From the NCBI GenBank assembly GCA_903896545.1, contig CAITYF010000014.1:1-41004 (forward strand): 41,004 nucleotides of DNA. Direction: 5' to 3'. Position 1 is the first letter of the stretch, and each line of letters starts with the position of its first letter. Shown here piece after piece: positions 34,004 to 41,004 of this stretch. Under the pieces are notes generated by a model. It had not been told where the DNA came from and made no database searches. It worked only from the letters and a program-made list of their open reading frames with translations. This DNA comes from an uncultured Myxococcales bacterium (GTDB lineage Bacteria; Myxococcota_A; UBA9042). Both the position numbers and the translations under genes were made by a program.

Positions 34004-35305
34004 TCAAGGGCAGCAGACTTGCCAGTCGGGCGGGCAGATGCCGGGCTGCATGCTGCAAAACGCCGCGCCAAAGCTGCAGATCGGGTCGGTCGAGCATTTG
34101 CCTTTGCACGTGTTGTTGGGATCTGCGCCGCAGACGGGTGTGCCGCAGCCGGGGATTGGATCGTGCAAACAGCCGATCGTCGAATCGCACGAGTCCGCCG
34201 TGCAGGCGTCCTTGTCGTCGCAGTTGATCGTCGTCCCGTTCCAGCAGCTGCCGAGCCCGCACGTTTCGCCGGTGGTGCAGAGATTGCCGTCTTCGCACGG
34301 CGTGCCGGTGAGCTGCGCGTGGGTACAGCCGCCGTTGGCTTTGTCGCAGGAGTCGCTGGTGCACGCGTTGTTGTCGTCACAGGTCATCGGCGTGTGCTGG
34401 CAGCCGAAAGGTCCGCATGCGTCTTGCGTGCACGGGTTGTTGTCACTGCACGTGTTGATGCCAGCGCAGGCGCCGTTCTTGCAGACGTCGTTGCTGGTGC
34501 AGCTGTCGCCGTCGTTGCAGTTGCTGCCGTTGTTGTAGTTGATGAAGCAACCCGTGGTCGAGCACCCCGACGTGCCGCACGCGCCGCTGGATGACGGGCA
34601 GCCCAGTCCGTTCGGGTCGTAGCCGCTGCCGTCGCTGAAGCACGCGTGGTAGACCGCGCCGAGGCACTGGCCGGTTCCGGGCGCGCAGATGCTGGTCTGT
34701 TTGTGGCAGGCAAAATCCGCACCGCAGGAGAAGCCGGGGTTGCAATCGGGCGTCGCGACGCACTCGACGCAGATTCCCGTGGCCTTGTTGCACACGAACG
34801 GGCAATCCTTGCTGGAGACGCACGCCTTTTGAATGACGCACTGATGGGCCACGCAGACCTGTTCGCCCGCGCAGTCCGCTTGCGCGTTGCAGTCGACGCA
34901 GACCCCGCCGGCGACGTCGCAGACCTGTTTGGAGGCTTTGCACGCGACGTCGGACTTGCAGGGAATCTGGCCACTGTCGGCTGCGATCACGCTATCGGGG
35001 AGGACCGGGACGTCGGGCGGGCCGACCTCAGCGAGCGCCGCGTCTGTGCCAGCCTGAGCATCTTCCAGCGGGACGTCACTCGCCGCCGTGTCGACGACGG
35101 TCGGGACGTCAACGAGAGCGGCATCGTCGCCACCAGCATCGCCCGCAACGGGCGTCGCGTCTGCTGCCAGTTGCCCGTCGGTGGTTGCGTCACCGAGTGT
35201 CACGTAAACGCCCGCGCCACCGCCGGAAGTCGAACCACAGGCCGCCAGTAGCGCAAGACCGGACCCCAACGTGAAAGTCGCAACAGAAACCCACACACGC
35301 GGCAT
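34004..35305 (-). CDS. Cys-rich lipoprotein of myxobacterial type
   Basis: A 433-residue lipoprotein (lipobox LAAC, lipid Cys23; ATG 35305 after AAGGTGA). A 90-residue Asp/Ala/Val linker leads to about 300 residues of disulphide-type repeats. The repeats have the spacing C-DDxNACTxDxC-x-GCxH (for example CDDNNACTSDSC and CDDKDACTADSC), the pattern of cysteine-rich surface repeats common in Myxococcota. No enzyme motif and no CxxCH. Probably anchored at the cell surface as a spacer or adhesive module. Its start lies two bases after the stop of the 54-residue membrane gene. Why such a protein sits between lon and regB is unclear. Confidence 0.85.
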   Translation of the reverse strand: MPRVWVSVATFTLGSGLALLAACGSTSGGGAGVYVTLGDATTDGQLAADATPVAGDAGGDDAALVDVPTVVDTAASDVPLEDAQAGTDAALAEVGPPDVPVLPDSVIAADSGQIPCKSDVACKASKQVCDVAGGVCVDCNAQADCAGEQVCVAHQCVIQKACVSSKDCPFVCNKATGICVECVATPDCNPGFSCGADFACHKQTSICAPGTGQCLGAVYHACFSDGSGYDPNGLGCPSSSGACGTSGCSTTGCFINYNNGSNCNDGDSCTSNDVCKNGACAGINTCSDNNPCTQDACGPFGCQHTPMTCDDNNACTSDSCDKANGGCTHAQLTGTPCEDGNLCTTGETCGLGSCWNGTTINCDDKDACTADSCDSTIGCLHDPIPGCGTPVCGADPNNTCKGKCSTDPICSFGAAFCSMQPGICPPDWQVCCP

Positions 35306-35307
35306 GC

Positions 35308-35472
35308 TCAGTCACCTTGCGGCGGTTTCGGTCGATTGCGCCCGTCCATCCAGGCCAACGCCAACGCCAACGTTCCGGAGAGTACCAGAACAATCAGCGC
35401 AAGGCCTAGCCAGCCGTTCGGCGTTTCATTTGCGGCGCAGACGACGCAATCGGCCATCGGGAGCAGAGGCAT
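35308..35472 (-). CDS. Small membrane protein, 54 residues
   Basis: An ORF beginning MPLLPMADCVVC with one clear hydrophobic span from Trp21 to Trp41 (LGLALIVLVLSGTLALALA) and a basic tail DGRNRPKPPQGD. A short N-terminus with the pair CVVC precedes the span, so it is probably a single-pass protein with the basic end in the cytoplasm. The start lies three bases after the lon stop and the stop lies two bases before the next start, which strongly suggests a translated gene in this operon. Met6 is an alternative start. Function unknown; the CxxC could bind metal or form a disulphide. Confidence 0.7.
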   Translation of the reverse strand: MPLLPMADCVVCAANETPNGWLGLALIVLVLSGTLALALAWMDGRNRPKPPQGD

Positions 35473-35475
35473 GCG

Positions 35476-37890
35476 TCACGCGCTCGCGGCAGCAACGCCA
35501 CCGGTCCGGGTCGAGGGCGGGACTTCCAGCGCTGCTTCCAGCACGTCGTCCATCCGCGTCGCGAAGACGAATTCCACACCGGCGCGCGCCTGCTCCGGGA
35601 TGTCCCGCAGGTCCTTCTTGTTGCGCACCGGCAGAATGATCTTCTTGATTCCACCGCGCATCGCCGCCAGCACCTTGTCCTTGATGCCACCGACCGGCAG
35701 CACGAGACCACGCAGCGTCGCCTCGCCGGTCATCGACACGTCGCCGCGGACGCGCACGCCCGTGAGCAACGAAACCAGCGCCGTGTACATCGTGACGCCC
35801 GCCGACGGACCGTCCTTCGGTGTCGCACCCGCCGGGAAGTGGATGTGAATGTCCCACTCCTCGAACATCTTGCGATCGATGCCCAGCTTCTCCGCATTCG
35901 CCTCGACGAGCGACAGCGCGATCTGCGCCGACTCCTTCATCACGTCGCCCAACTGTCCGGTCAAGCGCAGCTTGCCGCGCCCAGGCATCTTGGACGTCTC
36001 GATGAACAGCAGGTCGCCGCCCGCGCGCGTCCACGCCATGCCCGTCGCCACGCCCGGCGCTTCCGTACGCGTCGCCGTTTCCGGCTCGTACGCGAAGTGG
36101 CCAAGCATGTCGTCCAGATCATCCAGCGTCAGCGTCCGCGTCTCGTAATCACCCTTCGCCACGCCCACCGCGACGTTGCGCGCGATGTCCGCCATCCGCC
36201 GCTCCAGATTGCGCACGCCAGCCTCGCGGGTGTAGTGCGAAATCACGCGGTCCAGCACGTCGTCGGGCAGGATCAACTGCTCCTCCTTCAGACCGTGTTC
36301 CTTCAGCTGCTTCGGCATCAAGTGACGCCGCGCAATGTGGAATTTCTCCTCGTGCGTGTAGCCAGAAAGCTCAATCACTTCCATGCGATCCAGGAGCGGC
36401 GGCGGAATCGTGTCCGTCGTGTTCGCAGTCGCGATGAAGAGGATCTTGGACAGGTCAAACGGCGTGTCCAGGTAGTGATCGCCAAACGTGTGGTTCTGCT
36501 CCGGATCCAGCACTTCCAGAAGCGCCGCCGTCGGATCACCGCGCCAATCGTGCGTCAGCTTATCCACTTCGTCCAGAATCATCACGGGGTTACGCGACTC
36601 GGCCTTCTTCATCGCCATGATGATCTTGCCCGGCATCGCGCCGATGTACGTCCGCCGGTGACCGCGAATTTCCGCTTCATCGCGCACGCCGCCCAAGGAC
36701 AGGCGCTGGAACTTGCGACCCAGCGACTCCGCGATGCTGTGACCCAACGACGTCTTACCCACACCCGGAGGACCGACGAGGCACAGCACCGGACCGCGCA
36801 TGTCGTTCTTCAGCTTGGACACCGCCAAGTACTCGATAATCCGCGTCTTGATCTTCTCCAGACCGTAGTGCCGATCGTCCAGCACCTTCTCAGCGTGCTT
36901 CAGATCGAGGTTGTCATCGGTCATCGTGCTCCACGGCAGATCCGAGAACCATTCCAAGTACGTGCGCGCCACCGTGTATTCCGGCGAGCCCGCCTGAATC
37001 GTCCGCAGGCGCTTCAGTTCCTTGGTCGCGATCTTCTGCGCGTCTTCCGGTAGCCCGACCTTCATCAGCCGTTCTTCCAGCTCACCGAGCTCATCGCCCT
37101 CGCCACCTTCCAGCTCACCCAGCTCTTTCTGAATGGCTTTCAATTGCTTACGCAGCACGTACTCGCGCTGACTCTTGTTCAGGTCGCCCTTCACTTCGCT
37201 GTTGATGCGCTGGCTGATCCGCAGGATTTCCACCTGCTGGATGACCAGGTGCAGCGTCTTCGTCAACATTTCCTGCAAGTTCGCCGCTTGCAGCACGTCC
37301 ACTTTCTCTTCCACCGTCACACCGAGGTGCGTCAGCAGCAGGTAGACCAAGCGGGCGGGGTGCTCGAAATTCTCCTGCAGATCCGCGGCGTTGATCGGCA
37401 GTTCGGGAACCATGTTCACCAGTTCAATCGCCGTGTCGCGCACCGAGTGCACGAGCGCTTGAATCTGCGGATCGGCGTCGTCCTTCTCGCCCAGAATCTC
37501 GACATCGGCGGAAAGGTAGGGATCTTCCTGACAAATGCCGGTGATCTTGAAGCGATCGACGCCGCGAATGACGACGTGGTAGGTCTCCGCGCCATTGCGC
37601 AGCACCTTGATCAGCTGGCCGGTGCAACCCGCCCAGTAGAGCTCGTCCGGCTTCGGGTTGTCGATGCTTTTGTCTTTTTGCGCGACCACGCCCACGACTG
37701 CAGCGCGCCGGTCGCCCAGGCTCTCCAGCAGCTTGATGGACTTGCCGCGACCGATGACGACGGGCATCACGGCGCCGGGAAAGAGCACCGCATTGCGCAG
37801 CGCCAGGATCGGCAAGTTGCGGAGCGTGGTGCCAGACTGGATCGGCTCAGCCGCTTCTGGGGTGTCGGGGGATGTTTTTTCGGTCGACAT
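35476..37890 (-). CDS. lon: ATP-dependent protease Lon
   Basis: An 804-residue LonA protease that degrades misfolded and regulatory proteins in the cytoplasm. The N-terminal substrate domain begins at about residue 25 (LPILALRNAVLFPGAV). The AAA module has Walker A GPPGVGKTS near 375 and MILDEVDKL as Walker B. The C-terminal protease domain holds the nucleophile in KDGPSAG (Ser near 695) and the catalytic Lys in VGGIKDKVLAA about 43 residues later. ATG 37890 follows GAGGA. First gene of the predicted lon-regBA operon. Bacteria of this group often carry more than one lon; this looks like a housekeeping copy. Confidence 0.98.
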   Translation of the reverse strand: MSTEKTSPDTPEAAEPIQSGTTLRNLPILALRNAVLFPGAVMPVVIGRGKSIKLLESLGDRRAAVVGVVAQKDKSIDNPKPDELYWAGCTGQLIKVLRNGAETYHVVIRGVDRFKITGICQEDPYLSADVEILGEKDDADPQIQALVHSVRDTAIELVNMVPELPINAADLQENFEHPARLVYLLLTHLGVTVEEKVDVLQAANLQEMLTKTLHLVIQQVEILRISQRINSEVKGDLNKSQREYVLRKQLKAIQKELGELEGGEGDELGELEERLMKVGLPEDAQKIATKELKRLRTIQAGSPEYTVARTYLEWFSDLPWSTMTDDNLDLKHAEKVLDDRHYGLEKIKTRIIEYLAVSKLKNDMRGPVLCLVGPPGVGKTSLGHSIAESLGRKFQRLSLGGVRDEAEIRGHRRTYIGAMPGKIIMAMKKAESRNPVMILDEVDKLTHDWRGDPTAALLEVLDPEQNHTFGDHYLDTPFDLSKILFIATANTTDTIPPPLLDRMEVIELSGYTHEEKFHIARRHLMPKQLKEHGLKEEQLILPDDVLDRVISHYTREAGVRNLERRMADIARNVAVGVAKGDYETRTLTLDDLDDMLGHFAYEPETATRTEAPGVATGMAWTRAGGDLLFIETSKMPGRGKLRLTGQLGDVMKESAQIALSLVEANAEKLGIDRKMFEEWDIHIHFPAGATPKDGPSAGVTMYTALVSLLTGVRVRGDVSMTGEATLRGLVLPVGGIKDKVLAAMRGGIKKIILPVRNKKDLRDIPEQARAGVEFVFATRMDDVLEAALEVPPSTRTGGVAAASA

Positions 37891-37976
37891 GGCTTCCTCG
37901 ACGTGCCGACCCGGGGTCAGCGTACCTGGGAGCAGTCACCGCCACCGTTTTGCCGGAGCGACGCTGTCCTGTGTTC

Positions 37977-38004
37977 ACTATAGCCAAGCACGCGGCGGCT
38001 TCAA
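37977..38004 (-). promoter_or_regulatory. Candidate promoter of lon
   Basis: On the minus strand TTGAAG (38004-37999) and TATAGT (37982-37977) are separated by 16 bases. A second TTGACT lies five bases further upstream. The start codon is 86 bases downstream of the -10. No CIRCE element is visible; the CTTGAAG is compatible with heat-shock or housekeeping use. Confidence 0.5.
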
Positions 38005-38076
38005 GTCAAGGCCGCGCACCCGATGCGCGTGTCGACGAATCCGCCGGTCGCGCCCAGCAGTCAGATGCACGCGGGG

Positions 38077-39852
38077 TTAGTGAAGATGCTCCAGCAGCGC
38101 CGTGAGCCAAGGCGGCACAAAGATTCCCGCACCCGTGAAGTTTTGCACGGCGAGCACCACGATGTCGCGTGGCCCGCGCGCGGCGCGCAAGGCGAAGAAA
38201 AACAGCTTGCTGCGTTCATCCCCCGCCTCGTGCAGCGTCTTGATTTGTTCTTCAAAAAGGCCGTCATCCAACGTCTCGATGGACGCGAGCGCGTCGCACC
38301 ACGCAGCGGGGACGATCGCCGTGAATTCGCGCCACCGTGTGGCTTCCTTTTGCCACGACGCGGCGTCGATGGCGTTTCCGCTCGCCGCGCCGTAGACCAG
38401 CCGCGCGCCCAGATCCAGAAACGGACGCCCCAGAACCGCGGCCTCGGTCGCCACTTCCGCCGACCATGCTTCGGCTTGCTGAAGATTGCCCAGCCACAGC
38501 GCTGCGTTCGCTTGCGCCAAGCGCAGCGTCAGGTAGTCCACGCGCGCGCCACGCTCCAGCGCCAATTCGGCCATGGGGTCGAGCCCCGCCGTGTTGTCGA
38601 CGCCCGCCAGCGCTGCGCGTTCAACGCAGAGCGCACCAATGCCGACTGCTTCTTGCCACGACTTCGCCGTCCCCAGCGCCTCCACCGTCTCGTCAAAATC
38701 GCGGAGATCCAGACGACGAAACGCCACCTGCGCGCGCAACAACTGGCGTTCCCGGTTCGCGTTGACCGACTGCGACTTGCGCCGCCGCGTCTGTTTCTGC
38801 GCGCGTCGATCGCTCGACGTCATCAGCGCGATCGCAGCGATCGCAAGGTCTGCTTCATCCAGCATCACCCGATCCGCGCGCTGCTTGAAGATGCGATGCG
38901 CGTCCTTGAGACACCACATCGCGACGTCCATCTGCCCGGACGCGGCGTAGAGGTGCGACTCATTCATCCAGAGCACGGCTTTTGCAACGTCTTCATCGCT
39001 GCCAACCAGATCGCCGCCCATCGCCACGAGCGCGGTGAGCGACTTGTCCAGCGGCCCCGACATCGCCTCCGTCATCAGAAGCGCTGTCCGCGCCCGACGG
39101 GCGGAGCGAACCTCGCCCAGCGCCACCGCCAGCGCGTGCGCCGCTTCGTACGCGGCGATGGCGGGCAGATAGTCGCCCATTTGCCGCAGCACGCTGCCTT
39201 GATTGTGCATCGCCAAGAGGCGCATCGGCTGCACCCCGGACGTCGGCGTCATCTCGATCACTTCCTGAAACAGCCGCTGGGCATCGTCGAGCTTGCCGTC
39301 GGCGCGATCAAGATCGCCAATGCAGATCAAACTGTTGGCAATTCCGGCGTCGTGCGGTCCGTCGCGAAAGCGCTGGAGGGCATCGGCCAGCAACTCACGC
39401 GCTTCTCCCACGATCTGCGGCGTATGCCCGGCCACGCGTGGAAGAAGCCGCGCCACGTTGCCGGCCGCCATGGCGATGCCCAAGTTGTCGTCGCGCTGCC
39501 GCTGCTGATCCAGGACATCGCGGTGCGCGGCTACGGCACCGAGTAGATCGCCTTGCAGTTCAGCCAGTACCGCCAACTCGGAGGAGGCCGAAAGGACCCG
39601 CGGGACCAGTCCGCGGCGAAATGCCTCATCGCGCGCCCACTGCAGCCAGTGCGCCGCTTCCGGATAGCGCGCCGCCCGCAACGCCGCACGCCCGCGCAGC
39701 AACGCCGCAGCGCACGCACCATCGACGTCACCGGCGAGGAGGAACAACTCGCGGGAGCGATCGGCGAGACGTGAAGCGGTCGCGGTCTGGCCCTCGCCAA
39801 AGCGCAGCACTGCCTCGCGAAAGAGGCCGATGGCGATCGGTCGTTCCGACAT
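38077..39852 (-). CDS. TPR-like repeat protein, function unknown
   Basis: A 591-residue all-helical cytoplasmic protein. Roughly 35-residue helical pairs of TPR type run through most of it, for example GIANSLICIGDLDRADGKLD, then LLAMHNQGSVLRQMGDYLPA and GEVRSARRARTALLMTEA. A basic interruption, RRAQKQTRRRKSQS, lies near 385. There is no catalytic motif and no signal peptide. It resembles the helical tails of the large cyclase/NTPase regulators, without their enzyme domains, so a scaffold role is likely. ATG 39852 has GGAG six bases upstream; the in-frame extension to 39906 lacks support. Lies upstream of lon on the same strand, but 186 bases and a candidate lon promoter separate them. Confidence 0.82.
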   Translation of the reverse strand: MSERPIAIGLFREAVLRFGEGQTATASRLADRSRELFLLAGDVDGACAAALLRGRAALRAARYPEAAHWLQWARDEAFRRGLVPRVLSASSELAVLAELQGDLLGAVAAHRDVLDQQRQRDDNLGIAMAAGNVARLLPRVAGHTPQIVGEARELLADALQRFRDGPHDAGIANSLICIGDLDRADGKLDDAQRLFQEVIEMTPTSGVQPMRLLAMHNQGSVLRQMGDYLPAIAAYEAAHALAVALGEVRSARRARTALLMTEAMSGPLDKSLTALVAMGGDLVGSDEDVAKAVLWMNESHLYAASGQMDVAMWCLKDAHRIFKQRADRVMLDEADLAIAAIALMTSSDRRAQKQTRRRKSQSVNANRERQLLRAQVAFRRLDLRDFDETVEALGTAKSWQEAVGIGALCVERAALAGVDNTAGLDPMAELALERGARVDYLTLRLAQANAALWLGNLQQAEAWSAEVATEAAVLGRPFLDLGARLVYGAASGNAIDAASWQKEATRWREFTAIVPAAWCDALASIETLDDGLFEEQIKTLHEAGDERSKLFFFALRAARGPRDIVVLAVQNFTGAGIFVPPWLTALLEHLH

Positions 39853-39901
39853 TACACACTCCGACCGAAGGTCGAGATCAAACCGCTTCCATCCACGGCG
39901 T

Positions 39902-39948
39902 GCCACCGGAGGTGCGCGCTCGTGGTCCCAGTCCGAGACGCAACAGGT
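39902..39948. repeat. Dispersed intergenic repeat, copy 2
   Basis: A 47-bp stretch near-identical to 7587-7632, sharing CCGGAGGTGCGCGCTCG, AGTCCGAGACG and CAACAGGT. It lies in the 136-bp gap between the TPR-like gene start and the dehydrogenase stop. Confidence 0.7.
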
Positions 39949-39988
39949 CTGACCGAAGCAACCTGATGTTTGAAAGAGGTCGGCATGT

Positions 39989-40804
39989 TTAGACCATCAC
40001 GCTGCCGCAGGAGATATCGATGCCCTGCCCGGTCAGGACGTCGCCCGTCGGTCCCGCCAGAAACTCGACGTACGCGGCGACTTCTTCCGGCTTGATCATC
40101 CGCCGCACGGGCTGCCCGTCCATTTGCTGAGTCAGCACCTTGTCCGCGGAAAGCCCACGCTTGTCGGCGATCGCCTGGATCGACGCGCGGGCCATCTCGG
40201 TATCCACCCAGCCTGGATTCAGCGCGTTCACGCGAATGCCGCGGTGCGCCAACTCCAACGCCATCGTGCGGACAACGCCCTGAATCGCATGTTTGCTCGC
40301 CACGTAGGCGATAGAGCCCGGTGCGCCAAAGCGCCCAAGGACGCTGCCGATGAAGATTACGCGACCACCCGGCTGCATGTGCGCGCACGCAAGCTGTGCC
40401 AAAAAGACCGTACCGGTCAGGTTCACGTCAATGATGTGGCGAAAACGCGCGCGGTTTTCGGCGCTCAAATCCGAAAGTGGCGTGGGCGCGTTGGTACCTG
40501 CGTTGCAAATCAGGATGTCGATCGGGCCAAAGCGGCTCTCCGCGGCCACGATCGCGTCGTCGATCGAACGGTCGTCGGCCAGATCCAACTTCAGCGCTTG
40601 CGCACGCTCCGGCCCAAGGTCGCGGGCCAGCCCCAGCAGCGCATTGTGCGAGCGCGCGGCCAGAGAAAAGCGGTGGTTCTGCTCACCCAGCCTGCGGGCG
40701 ATCGCCTCGCCTATGCCGCGTGACGCGCCGGAAATGAAGACATGCTTGGGACGCGCGCCGAGGTGTCGCTCAAGCTCGGACTGCGGCAGACGGACTGTGA
40801 CCAT
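39989..40804 (-). CDS. Short-chain dehydrogenase/reductase (FabG-like)
   Basis: A 271-residue classical SDR. The cofactor loop GASRGIG is near residues 26-32, NAG lies in ILICNAGTNA, and the catalytic set is Ser in GSVLGRF with Tyr and Lys in YVASK. LNPGWVDTEM and the C-terminal GQGIDISCGSVMV complete the fold, so it should be an active NAD(P)-dependent alcohol/ketone oxidoreductase. ATG 40804 has GGAGG six bases upstream. Alone on its transcript as far as the window shows. It could be a beta-ketoacyl-ACP reductase, but the neighbours give no fatty-acid context. Confidence 0.92.
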   Translation of the reverse strand: MVTVRLPQSELERHLGARPKHVFISGASRGIGEAIARRLGEQNHRFSLAARSHNALLGLARDLGPERAQALKLDLADDRSIDDAIVAAESRFGPIDILICNAGTNAPTPLSDLSAENRARFRHIIDVNLTGTVFLAQLACAHMQPGGRVIFIGSVLGRFGAPGSIAYVASKHAIQGVVRTMALELAHRGIRVNALNPGWVDTEMARASIQAIADKRGLSADKVLTQQMDGQPVRRMIKPEEVAAYVEFLAGPTGDVLTGQGIDISCGSVMV

Positions 40805-41004
40805 GACGAACCTCCGCGGCTAGGCTGGCTGCGGGGGACGATGGTGTCAAGCGGGGCGGGCGACGCGGGGCGAGGATCGAAATCCGGGGTCTCCGCACGC
40901 CCATGACTGATCACATCGTGCGCCCGTTGGCGGCGGCGACCTGACCAGTCGATACAAATACTTGTTTTGAAAAGAAATTGGGAGTAGTCCCGTGGTTGCA
41001 ACAA

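Noticed and set aside
32919..34538. 539-codon plus-strand open frame
   Set aside because: Antisense to regB and the Cys-rich lipoprotein; His/Arg/Gln-rich shadow composition.

Overview
The window is 41 kb of GC-rich bacterial chromosome with 25 supportable protein genes and no rRNA, tRNA, CRISPR array, prophage or transposase. Several traits point to an uncultured or little-studied deltaproteobacterial lineage, most likely Myxococcota: lipoproteins with Asp/Ala/Val-rich linkers, a myxobacterial-type cysteine-rich lipoprotein, an FHA-GGDEF protein, a patatin with a cNMP-binding domain, and a Geobacter-type CxxxxCH/CxxCH cytochrome. This placement is inference from gene content; no marker gene is present.

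Layout. 1-280: array of 42-43 bp repeats. 305-7573: a cNMP-binding/patatin phospholipase gene (-) diverges from a soluble-adenylyl-cyclase-like giant (+) that overlaps a methyltransferase gene. 7674-10820 (-): tight four-gene lipid operon, FabH-like synthase, MGAT-like acyltransferase, FabI-like reductase without its catalytic tyrosines, and a carboxymuconolactone-decarboxylase-like protein. 10964-11881 (+): FHA-GGDEF. 12278-19807 (-): a 2509-residue lipoprotein with 12 indel-free 177-residue repeats and 68 CxnCH motifs, of which 41 are canonical CxxCH. 20080-22720: a LysE-type exporter, a helical hypothetical protein, and intergenic DNA with palindromes and a 20.5-bp periodic array. 22721-27241: glyoxylate shunt operon aceB-aceA (-), divergent from a RamB/ScfR-type regulator (+) across a symmetric promoter/operator region. 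27491-31359: a Gly-rich lipoprotein (-) behind a structured leader or ncRNA candidate, and a lipoprotein fused to a pilin-like module (+). 31381-37890 (-): a probable operon lon, 54-residue membrane protein, Cys-rich lipoprotein, regB, regA, YtkA-like lipoprotein. 38077-40804 (-): a TPR-type protein and a short-chain dehydrogenase.

How the genes may work together (inference). Three parts are redox or respiration related: the giant multihaem lipoprotein, the RegB/RegA quinone-sensing pair, and a Met-rich lipoprotein that sits where copper chaperone genes lie in many regBA loci. Acetate or fatty-acid carbon is handled by the glyoxylate shunt under its divergent regulator. Signalling is rich: cNMP binding, class III cyclase and a diguanylate cyclase.

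The best candidates for something undescribed are the giant cytochrome, the transcript predicted between 28849 and 28542 (promoter, five hairpins, terminator), the lipoprotein-pilin chimera, the tyrosine-less FabI-like reductase in its operon, and the lon-regBA operon with its tiny membrane protein.
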